A stretch of 62,718 nucleotides of DNA from Candidatus Methylacidiphilales bacterium (lineage in GTDB: Bacteria > Verrucomicrobiota > Verrucomicrobiia > Methylacidiphilales > JAAUTS01), in NCBI GenBank assembly GCA_028713655.1, contig JAQTNW010000020.1:1-62718 (forward strand). Direction: 5' to 3'. Under the pieces are notes generated by a model, which worked only from the letters and a program-made list of their open reading frames with translations, did not search any database and was not told where the DNA came from. The position numbers and the translations under genes were made by a program. Positions 43,603 to 51,514 of the stretch are shown here, in pieces (within the stretch, counting starts at the first letter, position 1; the number at the start of each line of letters is the position of its first letter).

Positions 43603-44073
43603 GTGAATTATGAGCAACTGATCAATGCCGCCCTCGGCTATCACAATCTGGGGATGGCCGAAGACTCGCTTGCCGAACTCGAACGTCTGGGCGGTCCGGA
43701 CCGACTGAGGCCCGAAGCCCTTGCCCTGAAGGTTTCCAGCCTCATGCGCCTCCAGAGATGGGAGGAAGCGATGCTGAGCGGCCTGGACCTGGCCCGCCAA
43801 CTGCCTTCCGAACCGGCGCCCTACCTCGATGTGGCTTTTTGCCTGCATGAACTCAAGCGCACCAAAGAGGCGCGCACAGTCCTGCTCAACGGGCCGGATT
43901 CTTTGAAGGACAACGCCACCTACCATTATAATATGGCCTGTTATGAAGCACAATTGGGAAGTCCAGCCCAGGCCAGGCGCCATCTCGACCGGGCCATTGA
44001 AATGGATCAACGCTTCAATGAAGTCTGGCCCGACGACCCCGATCTGGAACCGCTGCGCCGGACAAAATTTTAA
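43603..44073 (+). CDS. TPR-repeat protein
   Basis: 156 aa from a GTG at 43603 (VNYEQLINAALGYHNLGMAE). Three to four TPR-like helix pairs: ALGYHNLGMAEDSLAELERL, EPAPYLDVAFCLHELKRTKE, YHYNMACYEAQLGSPAQARR, then HLDRAIEMDQRF. No signal peptide, so a cytosolic scaffold. The stop overlaps the convergent ankyrin-transpeptidase gene by 4 bp. Specific partner unknown. Confidence 0.7.
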   Translation: MNYEQLINAALGYHNLGMAEDSLAELERLGGPDRLRPEALALKVSSLMRLQRWEEAMLSGLDLARQLPSEPAPYLDVAFCLHELKRTKEARTVLLNGPDSLKDNATYHYNMACYEAQLGSPAQARRHLDRAIEMDQRFNEVWPDDPDLEPLRRTKF

Positions 44074-45275
44074 TTTCCAATCGACACCAGCGTTCCGGGG
44101 TCGATGTTATCGTAAATTTCCTTCGCCTTGTCATAGGGCATCCGGATGCAGCCGTGCGACGCCGGATAACCGGGCAATTCACCGGCATGAAGGCCTATCA
44201 TTCCGCAGTTCAACCTCATAAAGAATGGCATCTCCGCGTCATACAAAGTCGAAACCCAATCCTCATACTTGTCGGTCACAACATAAAGCCCCGGCGGCGT
44301 TGCAAACCCTTTGCGTCCGGTGGAAACCGGGCTCTTGAGCCAGACCTGGCCGTCCTTGAACACTGTGGCCCGCTGTTTTGAAAGCGAAATTTCCACGCGG
44401 AAATGCTGGTCTTCCGGCCGTATGCTTTTGCCAAACAAGAGTTGCACCACCTGGGCGTGTTTGCCGACGGCTGCCAGGTAAACAGCGCTGGTCTCATGCC
44501 CCTTTGTCTCCAGCCGCCTGTTGGCCCCCATCTTCAGAAGAAGTTCGACCATCTCCAGATTTCCCTGGGCCGATGCGATCATCAGCAGGGTCACGCCCTC
44601 TTCCCGCCGCAGATAATATTCCAGGGACTCGTCACCGCCGGCCGTTTTGATAAATGTCGCCCGGGCTGGGATGCGCACGGTTTCATTTGGATTCTCGCCC
44701 CGTTGCAAAAGCGTGCGTGTCAGTTCCAGATTTCCGCTGGCCACGGCCCAAACAATGAATCGTTGCCCCTGGGCGCCGTCGGGACCGGGTCTCGCTCCGG
44801 CATCGATCAAGGATTTTACAAACACAGGAGATGAATGGTCCATCGCCGCTGAGAGCGGCGTGCGGCCTTTTTTGTCCGCCTGGTTCAAAGTTGCGCCCGT
44901 CGCGGCAAGCAGAGAGGCCAGCTCAATGCGCCCGTTCTCAATTGCATAGACCAGCGCGTTGCGCCCCTGTTTGTCCTGGCTGGTGGGATCGGCCTTTGCT
45001 TTCAATAAATATTCCGCCACGACCTTTTGCCCGGCGGCGGACGCGTGCATGAGCGCTGTCTCCCCCTGCGCATCGGCGGCGTCCACGGCCATGCCGGCCT
45101 GTAAAAACAGTTTCGTCCGCTTAAGATTGCCCTCGGAAACAGTTTTAAGATAAGAAGCCGTTGTAAACGAAATGCCTTCCTTCTCCAAGGCATGGCGGGC
45201 GCGCTCCTGGGGCTTTTGGCAACCGGCAAGGATCAGGGCGGGAACCATCAAAAAGAATGCAAGACTGCGCTTCAC
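44070..45275 (-). CDS. Lipoprotein with ankyrin repeats fused to an L,D-transpeptidase (YkuD) domain
   Basis: 401 aa from a GTG at 45275 (VKRSLAFFLMVPALILAGC, lipobox Cys ~19); the frame is open 46 codons upstream without signal features. Residues ~45-285 hold six or seven ankyrin repeats (e.g. AQGETALMHASAAGQKVVAE, KQGRNALVYAIENGRIELAS). The C-terminal ~130 residues are a YkuD domain with GMIGLHAGELPGYPASHGCI ending in R-M-P, giving the HX(n)SHGC(I/V)R signature with catalytic Cys. It should cross-link peptidoglycan (3-3 links) or attach proteins, with the ankyrins as a periplasmic protein-binding arm. The fusion is unusual. Confidence 0.9.
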   Translation of the reverse strand: MKRSLAFFLMVPALILAGCQKPQERARHALEKEGISFTTASYLKTVSEGNLKRTKLFLQAGMAVDAADAQGETALMHASAAGQKVVAEYLLKAKADPTSQDKQGRNALVYAIENGRIELASLLAATGATLNQADKKGRTPLSAAMDHSSPVFVKSLIDAGARPGPDGAQGQRFIVWAVASGNLELTRTLLQRGENPNETVRIPARATFIKTAGGDESLEYYLRREEGVTLLMIASAQGNLEMVELLLKMGANRRLETKGHETSAVYLAAVGKHAQVVQLLFGKSIRPEDQHFRVEISLSKQRATVFKDGQVWLKSPVSTGRKGFATPPGLYVVTDKYEDWVSTLYDAEMPFFMRLNCGMIGLHAGELPGYPASHGCIRMPYDKAKEIYDNIDPGTLVSIGN

Positions 45276-45468
45276 CGTCCGAAACTGTAATCGCAAATCG
45301 AATAAAACTCCATCCTTTGAATGTGAACTTTGTGCGAATTGGATTTCTCGGTATCGGGAAAATTGCCCACAAGGCATGAACTCGGGATTGATTTTTGGCA
45401 CAAGCCGGTACACTGTTTTACAGGTTATCCCTGCAAACCCGGCACGGGCTTTGGAGGGAAATTTAAAT

Positions 45469-45939
45469 ATGGCAAGTCATCACCCTCTGGGTTTGCGGAT
45501 CATCGCGGCTTTTAAGATTTTCAAGGGCGTCCTTTTCCTGGGCGTTGCCTGGGGAGTCTTCCAATTGATCCACGCGGATCTTGGCGAGGTTGCCGCCTTC
45601 GTAATAAAGGCGGTCCGCGCCAATACCGAGCACCGCATCATACGCAGCCTGCAGGAGCATTTTGTCGCCCTGACTCCGTCCACCCTCCACCATGTCGGAG
45701 TCGGCGCGCTGCTCTATTCGATCCTGCTCTTTGCCGAAGGCATCGGGCTTTGGCTGGAACAACACTGGGCGGAATATTTGGTCCTCATCAGTTGCGGCAT
45801 TTTCGTCCCGGCCGAGGTCGATGCGCTTTTCCGCCACTGCGATTTCTTTCATCTGAGTGTTTTGGCTATTAATGTGTTGATATTGATTTACATGGCATCC
45901 ATCGTGTTTGGGAAACGGGGCCGCAGCGCTCGCCACTGA
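45469..45939 (+). CDS. DUF2127 membrane protein
   Basis: 156 aa from the ATG at 45469, with GGAGGG about 12 nt upstream. Starts ASHHPLGLRIIAAFKIFKGV, then four membrane segments, the second containing LYSILLFAEGIGLWLEQHWAE, the characteristic DUF2127 stretch, and CGIFVPAEVDALFRHCDF. Function unknown; it is a widespread small inner-membrane protein. Its stop codon lies inside a family D repeat that begins around 45933. Confidence 0.8.
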   Translation: MASHHPLGLRIIAAFKIFKGVLFLGVAWGVFQLIHADLGEVAAFVIKAVRANTEHRIIRSLQEHFVALTPSTLHHVGVGALLYSILLFAEGIGLWLEQHWAEYLVLISCGIFVPAEVDALFRHCDFFHLSVLAINVLILIYMASIVFGKRGRSARH

Positions 45940-46080
45940 GCCACAGAGAACGCGGAGAATTGGCCGCGAAAAGTCGCAAAATACGCAAAAGGTACAGATT
46001 AACAACAAGCAGCAAAATGCCGGGATGTTTTTGGCTGCGGATAGATGCGGATGCCCGCGGATGAAAGCCGCAAAACCTGG
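45933..46080. repeat. Family D repeat, ~150 bp
   Basis: CACTGAGCCACAGAGAACGC and TTGGCCGCGAAAAGTCGCAA, followed by GGATGCCCGCGGATGAAAGC. It contains the DUF2127 stop codon and fills most of the gap to 46124. Confidence 0.6.
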
Positions 46081-46123
46081 TCATTTCAATGAATCGGTAA
46101 CGAACAACTAACGTCTTATTGCC

Positions 46124-46555
46124 ATGCGAACCCAAACTCTTGTTGCAATTCTATTTATAAGCCTTCAAGCCGCCCTTGGCGCCGCCCCGGTTTATCGGGC
46201 GATCGATTCCGGATTCCGCGACTTTCGCACAACTGGGGCGGAAGCGGCTGTCCAGGAATGGTCGCGCAACAGCAATCTGTTATCCGGACCCGGCATTGTA
46301 AAATTATCGAATGACATCAAGGCTGTGCAAAAATCGTTGGGCGACTGTCTGGGCTACGAAATTATGGATTCGCGGCCCGTGGGAGGGGGGTCCACGGTGG
46401 TGTTCGCAAGCGCCCGGTTCCAGCATGGGACTTTGTTTTTTCGCTTTTTAGTGTTCGATTCCTACGACAGCGAGATCCTGAATGGGATTGCCTGGTCGTC
46501 GGATCCCCTGGAGGTATTTCCTCCCCAGTTGTTCCGGAAGGGCGGCGGTTCCTGA
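46124..46555 (+). CDS. Small exported protein, unknown
   Basis: 143 aa with a clear signal peptide (MRTQTLVAILFISLQAALGA, cleavage ~residue 20). The mature part is about 120 residues with FRTTGAEAAVQEWSRNSNLL and CLGYEIMDSRPVGGGSTVVF, then a beta-rich end. This pattern recalls small DUF4864/DUF3887-like exported proteins that sense or buffer, but I cannot name a family. TAACGT lies 9 nt before the ATG. Confidence 0.55.
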   Translation: MRTQTLVAILFISLQAALGAAPVYRAIDSGFRDFRTTGAEAAVQEWSRNSNLLSGPGIVKLSNDIKAVQKSLGDCLGYEIMDSRPVGGGSTVVFASARFQHGTLFFRFLVFDSYDSEILNGIAWSSDPLEVFPPQLFRKGGGS

Positions 46556-46717
46556 TTTTTTCAATGCCTCCTGTCCTCGACCCTCCGCGTTCCCCTGCAC
46601 GCCGGGCAAACCGGCTTTGATTGCATGCCCACCTGAAATGCTCTATTCAGGATGGCATGGAAAAATCCCGCAATTCCACCCTCACACCCAAATAATGTCC
46701 CTTCAGACTGCAAGCGA

Positions 46718-47524
46718 ATGAACTCCATGCTCGAAAAATTTCATTCCATGACGAAAGCCCGGCGGGCGCTCTGGATTGCCGGAGCTGTCGTTGCGGCCAT
46801 CCTGGTTTATCTCGCGTGCGTTTATTGGCCCTGGAAATCGCTGAAATTCCAGGGCTTTGTGGAGGGGGAATACGTTTATGTGGCTTCACCCGTCGCGGGA
46901 CGCCTGGAAGAACTCGGTGTGGAACGCGGAGATTCCGCAAAGCCCGGACGCATGCTGTTCCGCCTGGAAGCCGACCCGGAACAGCAGCAACGGGCGCAGG
47001 CGGAAGCCCAGCTTGTGCTGGCAAACCAAAATTGGGAGCGCGCGCGCCAGTTAATTGCCAGTCATTCCATTTCGCAAAAGGAATACGACCAGGCTGAAAG
47101 CGACCAGAAAGCGTCGTCGGAAAACCTTGCGCAAATCCAATGGCGGCTCGATCAGAAGACGCAGGGCGCAAAGGAAGCCGGCTACATCCAGGACACCTAT
47201 TATGTGAAAGGGGAATGGGTACCGGAGGGCCATGCGGTGGTATCCTTGCTTCCTCCCCGGAACATCAGAGTGCGGTTTTTTGTCGATGCCGGAACACTGC
47301 CTCAAATTCAAGCCGGGCGCATGGTGCGGATCCGCGCCTTTGGGCTACACCAGGACTGGCCGGGGCGGGTGAATTATGTTTCGTCGCAGGCGGAGTACAC
47401 GCCTCCCGTCATTTACAGCAACGAGACCCGCGCGAAGCTGACCTTTATGATCGAAGTGAAGCCGGATGCCGCCGCCTTGGACCATTTGCACCCGGGACAA
47501 CCGGCGGAAATTACGCTGAAGTGA
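46718..47524 (+). CDS. HlyD/YbhG-like membrane fusion protein of an ABC exporter
   Basis: 268 aa from the ATG at 46718. N-terminal membrane anchor (ALWIAGAVVAAILVYLACVY), biotinyl-lipoyl half-motif (VASPVAGRLEELGVERGD), a coiled-coil hairpin (~80-135), second lipoyl half with YYVKGEWVPEGHAVVSLLPP, and a beta-barrel domain. It is the periplasmic adaptor of an efflux pump and resembles YbhG. Its stop overlaps the ATPase start (TGATG), so the three exporter genes are coupled. Confidence 0.88.
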   Translation: MNSMLEKFHSMTKARRALWIAGAVVAAILVYLACVYWPWKSLKFQGFVEGEYVYVASPVAGRLEELGVERGDSAKPGRMLFRLEADPEQQQRAQAEAQLVLANQNWERARQLIASHSISQKEYDQAESDQKASSENLAQIQWRLDQKTQGAKEAGYIQDTYYVKGEWVPEGHAVVSLLPPRNIRVRFFVDAGTLPQIQAGRMVRIRAFGLHQDWPGRVNYVSSQAEYTPPVIYSNETRAKLTFMIEVKPDAAALDHLHPGQPAEITLK

Positions 47525-48468
47525 TGGAACGGATGGGAGAAGAACCGGAATTTGACCTGGCGATTGATGTCCGCGGCATCACCAAACGGTTTGATGGCCG
47601 GACGGTGGTGAACGGCATCGATATGCAGGTGCAGCGCGGCGAGATTTACGGTTTCCTGGGACCAAACGGCAGCGGCAAAACCACGTTTATCCGGATGCTC
47701 TGCGGCCTGCTGCGCGCGGATGGCGGAAGCGGCACATGTCTCGGATACGATGTGCTGACACAGTCGGACAAAATCAAGCGCCATGTGGGCTACATGACGC
47801 AAAAATTCAGCCTCTACGAGGATTTGAGCATTGAGGAGAACCTGGATTTTTTTGCGCGAATTTACAACATGCCGGAGCGCGAAAATGCGGTGCGGGAATC
47901 CCTTGAAAGGCTGGGGCTTGTCGAGCGCCGCGCGCAACTGGCGGGAGCCCTATCAGGAGGCTGGAAACAACGCCTGGCCCTGGCGGCCTGCCTGCTGCAT
48001 CAACCGCAACTCCTGCTGCTGGACGAGCCGACCGCCGGTGTGGACCCCAAGGCGCGGCGCGAATTCTGGCTGGAAATCCACCAACTGGCGCATCGCGGGC
48101 TTACGGTGCTGGTGACCACGCATTACATGGACGAAGCCGAGCAATGCCATCGCCTGGCCTATATCGCATACGGAGACCTGCTGGTCCGGGGATCGGTCGC
48201 CGAAGTAATCGCCCACAGCCGCCTGGTGACCTATGCGGTGACCGGACCGGGCCTGGAACGCATGATCGGGGAAATCCGGGCGTTTCGCGGAATCGAGCAG
48301 GTGGTGCCGTTTGGCGTGAAATTGCATGTGAGCAGCCATGACCGGGCTGCGCTGGAAGCGGCGGCCCGGAAGTTTGGCGGCGGACAAATCCAGTGGGCGC
48401 CGGTGCCATCGGGTCTGGAGGATGTGTTTATTTCACTCATGGGAACGGCCAAGGACCCACACTCATGA
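47524..48468 (+). CDS. ABC transporter ATP-binding protein (YbhF-like single domain)
   Basis: 314 aa from the ATG at 47524. Walker A GPNGSGKTT, Q-loop in GYMTQKFSLYEDLSIEENL, signature LSGGWKQRLALAACLLHQPQ, Walker B LLLLDEPTAGVD, and the switch His in VTTHYMDEAEQC. The C-terminal ~90 residues are an accessory domain common in ABC-2 exporters. It powers the adjacent ABC-2 permease. YbhF of E. coli has two ATPase domains in one chain; this has one. Confidence 0.92.
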   Translation: MERMGEEPEFDLAIDVRGITKRFDGRTVVNGIDMQVQRGEIYGFLGPNGSGKTTFIRMLCGLLRADGGSGTCLGYDVLTQSDKIKRHVGYMTQKFSLYEDLSIEENLDFFARIYNMPERENAVRESLERLGLVERRAQLAGALSGGWKQRLALAACLLHQPQLLLLDEPTAGVDPKARREFWLEIHQLAHRGLTVLVTTHYMDEAEQCHRLAYIAYGDLLVRGSVAEVIAHSRLVTYAVTGPGLERMIGEIRAFRGIEQVVPFGVKLHVSSHDRAALEAAARKFGGGQIQWAPVPSGLEDVFISLMGTAKDPHS

Positions 48469-49607
48469 AAATCCAAAACGAATCCTGGGCGCGCTTTACC
48501 GCGATTCTGCGGAAGGAATTCATCCAGATGCGGCGGGACCGGGTGACCTTTGCCATGATGATCGGCATTCCGCTCATGCAGCTCACGATTTTTGGATTTG
48601 CCATCAATTCCGATCCCAAACATTTGCCGACAGCGGTTGTGGCCGGCGATTCCGGTCCGCTGGTGCGCAGCCTGATGTCGGGAATGAAGAACAGCCTGTA
48701 TTTTGATTTTGTGCCGGAGGAACCGACAGCCGAGGAAGCCGAGCGGATGCTCAGCCTCGGCGAAGTGCAGTTTGTGCTGCATATCCCGGAAAATTTTTCA
48801 CGCTCGCTGGTCCGCGGAGAACGTCCCGCATTATTGCTGGAAGCGGACGCAACCGACCCCGTCGCGACTGGCAATGCGTTGAACGCCATGAATAATCTGG
48901 TGGGTACGGTTTGGGCGCGGGATTTGAGCGGCGGCCTTTCCTATGCGTCATCCGCAGGCAACACGCCGGTGGAATTGCGGGTGCAGGCGCGGTACAATCC
49001 GGAAGGGCTCACCCAATACAATATTGTGCCGGGCCTGATGGGGGTCGTTTTAACCCTGACCATGGTGATCATCACCGCCCTGGCCATTACGCGGGAGCGG
49101 GAACGGGGCACGATGGAAACGCTGCTGGCGACTCCGGCAAGGCCCATTGAGGTGATGTTGGGCAAAATCGTTCCTTATATACTGGTGGGCTACATCCAGA
49201 TCCTGTTGATTTTGGCCGTGGCCCTGACGGTTTTTCGGGTGCCGTTTGAAGGCAACTTTCTGCTCCTGGCCGTGAGCGCGTTTTTCTTCATTGGCGCAAA
49301 TCTGTCGATGGGGATTCTATTTTCAACCATCGCGCGCAATCAGCTTCAGGCGATGCAGATGGCGGTCTTTTTCTTTTTACCCTCCATTTTAATGTCAGGC
49401 TTCATGTTCCCATTCCGGGGCATGCCCGGCTGGGCGCAGGCGCTGGGCAGTTGCCTGCCTCTGACCCATTTTTTGCGGGTGGTGCGCGGGATCATGTTGA
49501 AGGGGAATGGAGTATTGGAAGTGGCGGATTACCTCTGGCCCATCCTGCTTTTCATGGTGATTGTCATCGGGCTGGGTTCCAAGCTGTACCGCAAGACCCT
49601 GGATTAA
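48465..49607 (+). CDS. ABC-2 type permease
   Basis: 380 aa from the ATG at 48465, overlapping the ATPase stop by 4 bp. First membrane helix near residue 20-40 (RVTFAMMIGIPLMQLTIFGF), a ~150-residue periplasmic domain, then five helices with the ABC-2 signature RERERGTMETLLATPARPIE. Ends KLYRKTLD as in YbhS/YhhJ-like permeases. Only one permease gene follows, while YbhGFSR systems have two; the pump would then be a homodimer. Substrate unknown, perhaps a drug or lipid. Confidence 0.9.
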   Translation: MKIQNESWARFTAILRKEFIQMRRDRVTFAMMIGIPLMQLTIFGFAINSDPKHLPTAVVAGDSGPLVRSLMSGMKNSLYFDFVPEEPTAEEAERMLSLGEVQFVLHIPENFSRSLVRGERPALLLEADATDPVATGNALNAMNNLVGTVWARDLSGGLSYASSAGNTPVELRVQARYNPEGLTQYNIVPGLMGVVLTLTMVIITALAITRERERGTMETLLATPARPIEVMLGKIVPYILVGYIQILLILAVALTVFRVPFEGNFLLLAVSAFFFIGANLSMGILFSTIARNQLQAMQMAVFFFLPSILMSGFMFPFRGMPGWAQALGSCLPLTHFLRVVRGIMLKGNGVLEVADYLWPILLFMVIVIGLGSKLYRKTLD

Positions 49608-49643
49608 AGCCGACTATACAATTCCGAATTATCACATGGCGAA

Positions 49644-49730
49644 TTTGGAGTGCGGTGGCACGACACCGCTTTCCACCACGGGCGACATGTCGCCCGTTTC
49701 CAAAGCGCGGACATGTCCGCGCACTCCAAA
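49644..49730. repeat. Dispersed palindrome, family A (complete, three-armed)
   Basis: Outer perfect 11-bp stem TTTGGAGTGCG (49644-49654) / CGCACTCCAAA (49720-49730). Inside are three hairpins: GCGGTG...CACCGC (49652-49669), the 20-bp palindrome ACGGGCGACATGTCGCCCGT (49678-49697), and GCGCGGACATGTCCGCGC (49705-49722). The whole can fold as a cloverleaf. Partial copies at 1781 and 3743. Confidence 0.85.
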
Positions 49731-49756
49731 ACCCAAATCCGCGACGATCCAGTCCA

Positions 49757-49808
49757 CTCTATCAAGAGGGGCAGAGAGGTCGCCGCGGCGAATGCTTCGG
49801 AATGTGTT
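49757..49808. repeat. Dispersed repeat, family B (second copy)
   Basis: ACTCTATCAAGAGGGGCAGA, then GAGGTCGCCGCGGCGAATGC and TTCGGAATGTGTT. It aligns along its length with 16446-16497. It sits 26 bp after the family A element in the same gap. Confidence 0.65.
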
Positions 49809-49912
49809 CCCTGGCATAGCCCTGTATTTTATTGTTACCCGGCCGTTTTGCATGCTAAAGGGTTACTCATACAGGATTTGTTCGATACGAATCTTGTTAA
49901 GCATGGAAGAAA

Positions 49913-50191
49913 ATGAAGAAACTCATCATCTTTTTACTCATCGCAGAGTTCCTTACATCATTTACCGTGCTGGCACCAACTTGCATTCTTCGCCATGATA
50001 TGATTCACGCGATTTCGGTTTATGCGAATAAACCGACACTAGAAAATAAGACTGAGGTGGATAGGCAGAGACAGATAACACAACGATACTCCATCGGCAT
50101 CTCATCTGTTATTTTCAGCATTATGGCAGGTAGCACCTTGTTCTTGTTCCGCATTCGGAAGAATTCGAAAAGCATCATTGAAAAAACCTAG
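49913..50191 (+). CDS. Small membrane protein, unknown, AT-rich
   Basis: 92 aa with two membrane segments: MKKLIIFLLIAEFLTSFTVL at the start and SIGISSVIFSIMAGSTLFLF near the end, with a ~40-residue charged loop containing NKTEVDRQRQITQRYS. GGAAG lies a few bases before the ATG. Composition is more AT-rich than the flanks. No family recognised; it may be acquired. Confidence 0.45.
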   Translation: MKKLIIFLLIAEFLTSFTVLAPTCILRHDMIHAISVYANKPTLENKTEVDRQRQITQRYSIGISSVIFSIMAGSTLFLFRIRKNSKSIIEKT

Positions 50192-50260
50192 ATGGAAATG
50201 GATGGAGACGTCCGCGCTTGACATTGAAGGAAACGCAAACGGCAGCACGTTTGCCGCCGC

Positions 50261-51334
50261 TCATTGCCTACCCGCACAAACTTCAACCGCTTCGCGCACG
50301 AGGTTTTCGGGCACGTCCGGGCACAGGAGCGTCCGCCCAATCTCCGGCACGAGCACCCACTTGACGGTTTTGTTCGTGGATTTTTTGTCGCGCAAAATCA
50401 CCGGCGCCAATTTCTCATAGTCGAGCCCCTCGATCTGCACGGGCAGCTTGTTCGCCTGCAACGCCAAACGCAGCGCCTCCACGGCCTTCACATCCAGCCC
50501 GCAATGCCGGTGCGAGATCCAGGCCGCGCCTATCATCCCAATGGAAACTGCCTCACCATGCAACAGGCGCCCATAGCCCGCCGTTTGCTCAATGGCATGG
50601 CCGATCGTATGCCCAAAATTCAAAATGGCGCGCAACCCGCTTTCCTCGCGTTCATCGTGCGCCACCACATCCGCCTTGATACGCACGGATGTCTCAATAA
50701 TGCCGCCGAGTTCCTTCGGCACGCCGTTCTTGACGACCTCAAACAACGCGGGGTCCCGGATGACGCCGTGTTTCACCACTTCCGCCATCCCGGCTGACAG
50801 TTCGCGCCCGGGCAATGTCGCGAGAAAATCGAGGTCGATCAGCACCTGCTCGGGTTGATAAAACGCTCCGACAAGATTTTTGCCCTCGGGCAAATTCACC
50901 CCTGTCTTGCCGCCCACGCTGCTGTCCACCGCAGCGAGCAAGGTCGTGGGAATCTGAACCAGTCCGATCCCGCGCAAATAAGAAGCCGCGAGAAAACCTC
51001 CCAGATCTCCAATGACGCCCCCACCGATGGCAATCAGCCGACCGCGACGGCTGATATTGTTCCGGGCCAGCTCGGAGCAAAGGCGCGAAAATACGGAAAG
51101 GTCCTTGCTGGGTTCGCCGGCTTCAACCGTCAGTAAAACACTGCTGTCGGCGTTTTTTTGGATAAAATCCCAAAGCGGAGCGAACCAGGACTGGGCCTGC
51201 ACGGTCTTGTCCGTAAGCACCGCGATTTCCGATTTCGCCAGCAGCGGGGCGAGATGCTTTTGGACAATCCCGCGCCCCAGATGAATCGAATAAGCGCGAG
51301 CTCCCAGCTCAACCCGGATGTTTCGTTCAGACAT
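50261..51334 (-). CDS. aroB: 3-dehydroquinate synthase
   Basis: 357 aa from the ATG at 51334 (SERNIRVELGARAYSIHLGR), with AAAGG 6 nt upstream. NAD-binding and active-site segments: IAIGGGVIGDLGGFLAASYL, VQIPTTLLAAVDSSVGGKTG, NLPEGKNLVGAFYQP, RAILNFGHTIGHAIE. It converts DAHP to dehydroquinate in the shikimate pathway, with a divalent metal and NAD. Same strand as rpoD but separated by a ~180-bp repeat region. Confidence 0.95.
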   Translation of the reverse strand: MSERNIRVELGARAYSIHLGRGIVQKHLAPLLAKSEIAVLTDKTVQAQSWFAPLWDFIQKNADSSVLLTVEAGEPSKDLSVFSRLCSELARNNISRRGRLIAIGGGVIGDLGGFLAASYLRGIGLVQIPTTLLAAVDSSVGGKTGVNLPEGKNLVGAFYQPEQVLIDLDFLATLPGRELSAGMAEVVKHGVIRDPALFEVVKNGVPKELGGIIETSVRIKADVVAHDEREESGLRAILNFGHTIGHAIEQTAGYGRLLHGEAVSIGMIGAAWISHRHCGLDVKAVEALRLALQANKLPVQIEGLDYEKLAPVILRDKKSTNKTVKWVLVPEIGRTLLCPDVPENLVREAVEVCAGRQ

Positions 51335-51346
51335 AAAATGCCTTTT

Positions 51347-51501
51347 CTCACGCAGAGACGCTAAGACGCGGAGATTTTGAACCTTTACCAACTCACTTCA
51401 TTTTTTGCGGCCGATCAAAATTGTACTTTGCCGCTTGTTCCAACCCAAAAACGCATTTCGGCTTTCCTGCGCCTTGGCGTCTTATGCTCTTTGCGTTAAA
51501 A
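51347..51501. repeat. MITE-like repeat, family D, ~155 bp
   Basis: Left arm CTCACGCAGAGACGCTAAGA (51348) and right arm GCGCCTTGGCGTCTTATGCT with CTTTGCGTTAAAA (51470-51501) are imperfect inverted copies. Fills the gap between aroB and rpoD. Confidence 0.7.
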
Positions 51502-51514
51502 TCCTTTGTTCGGC

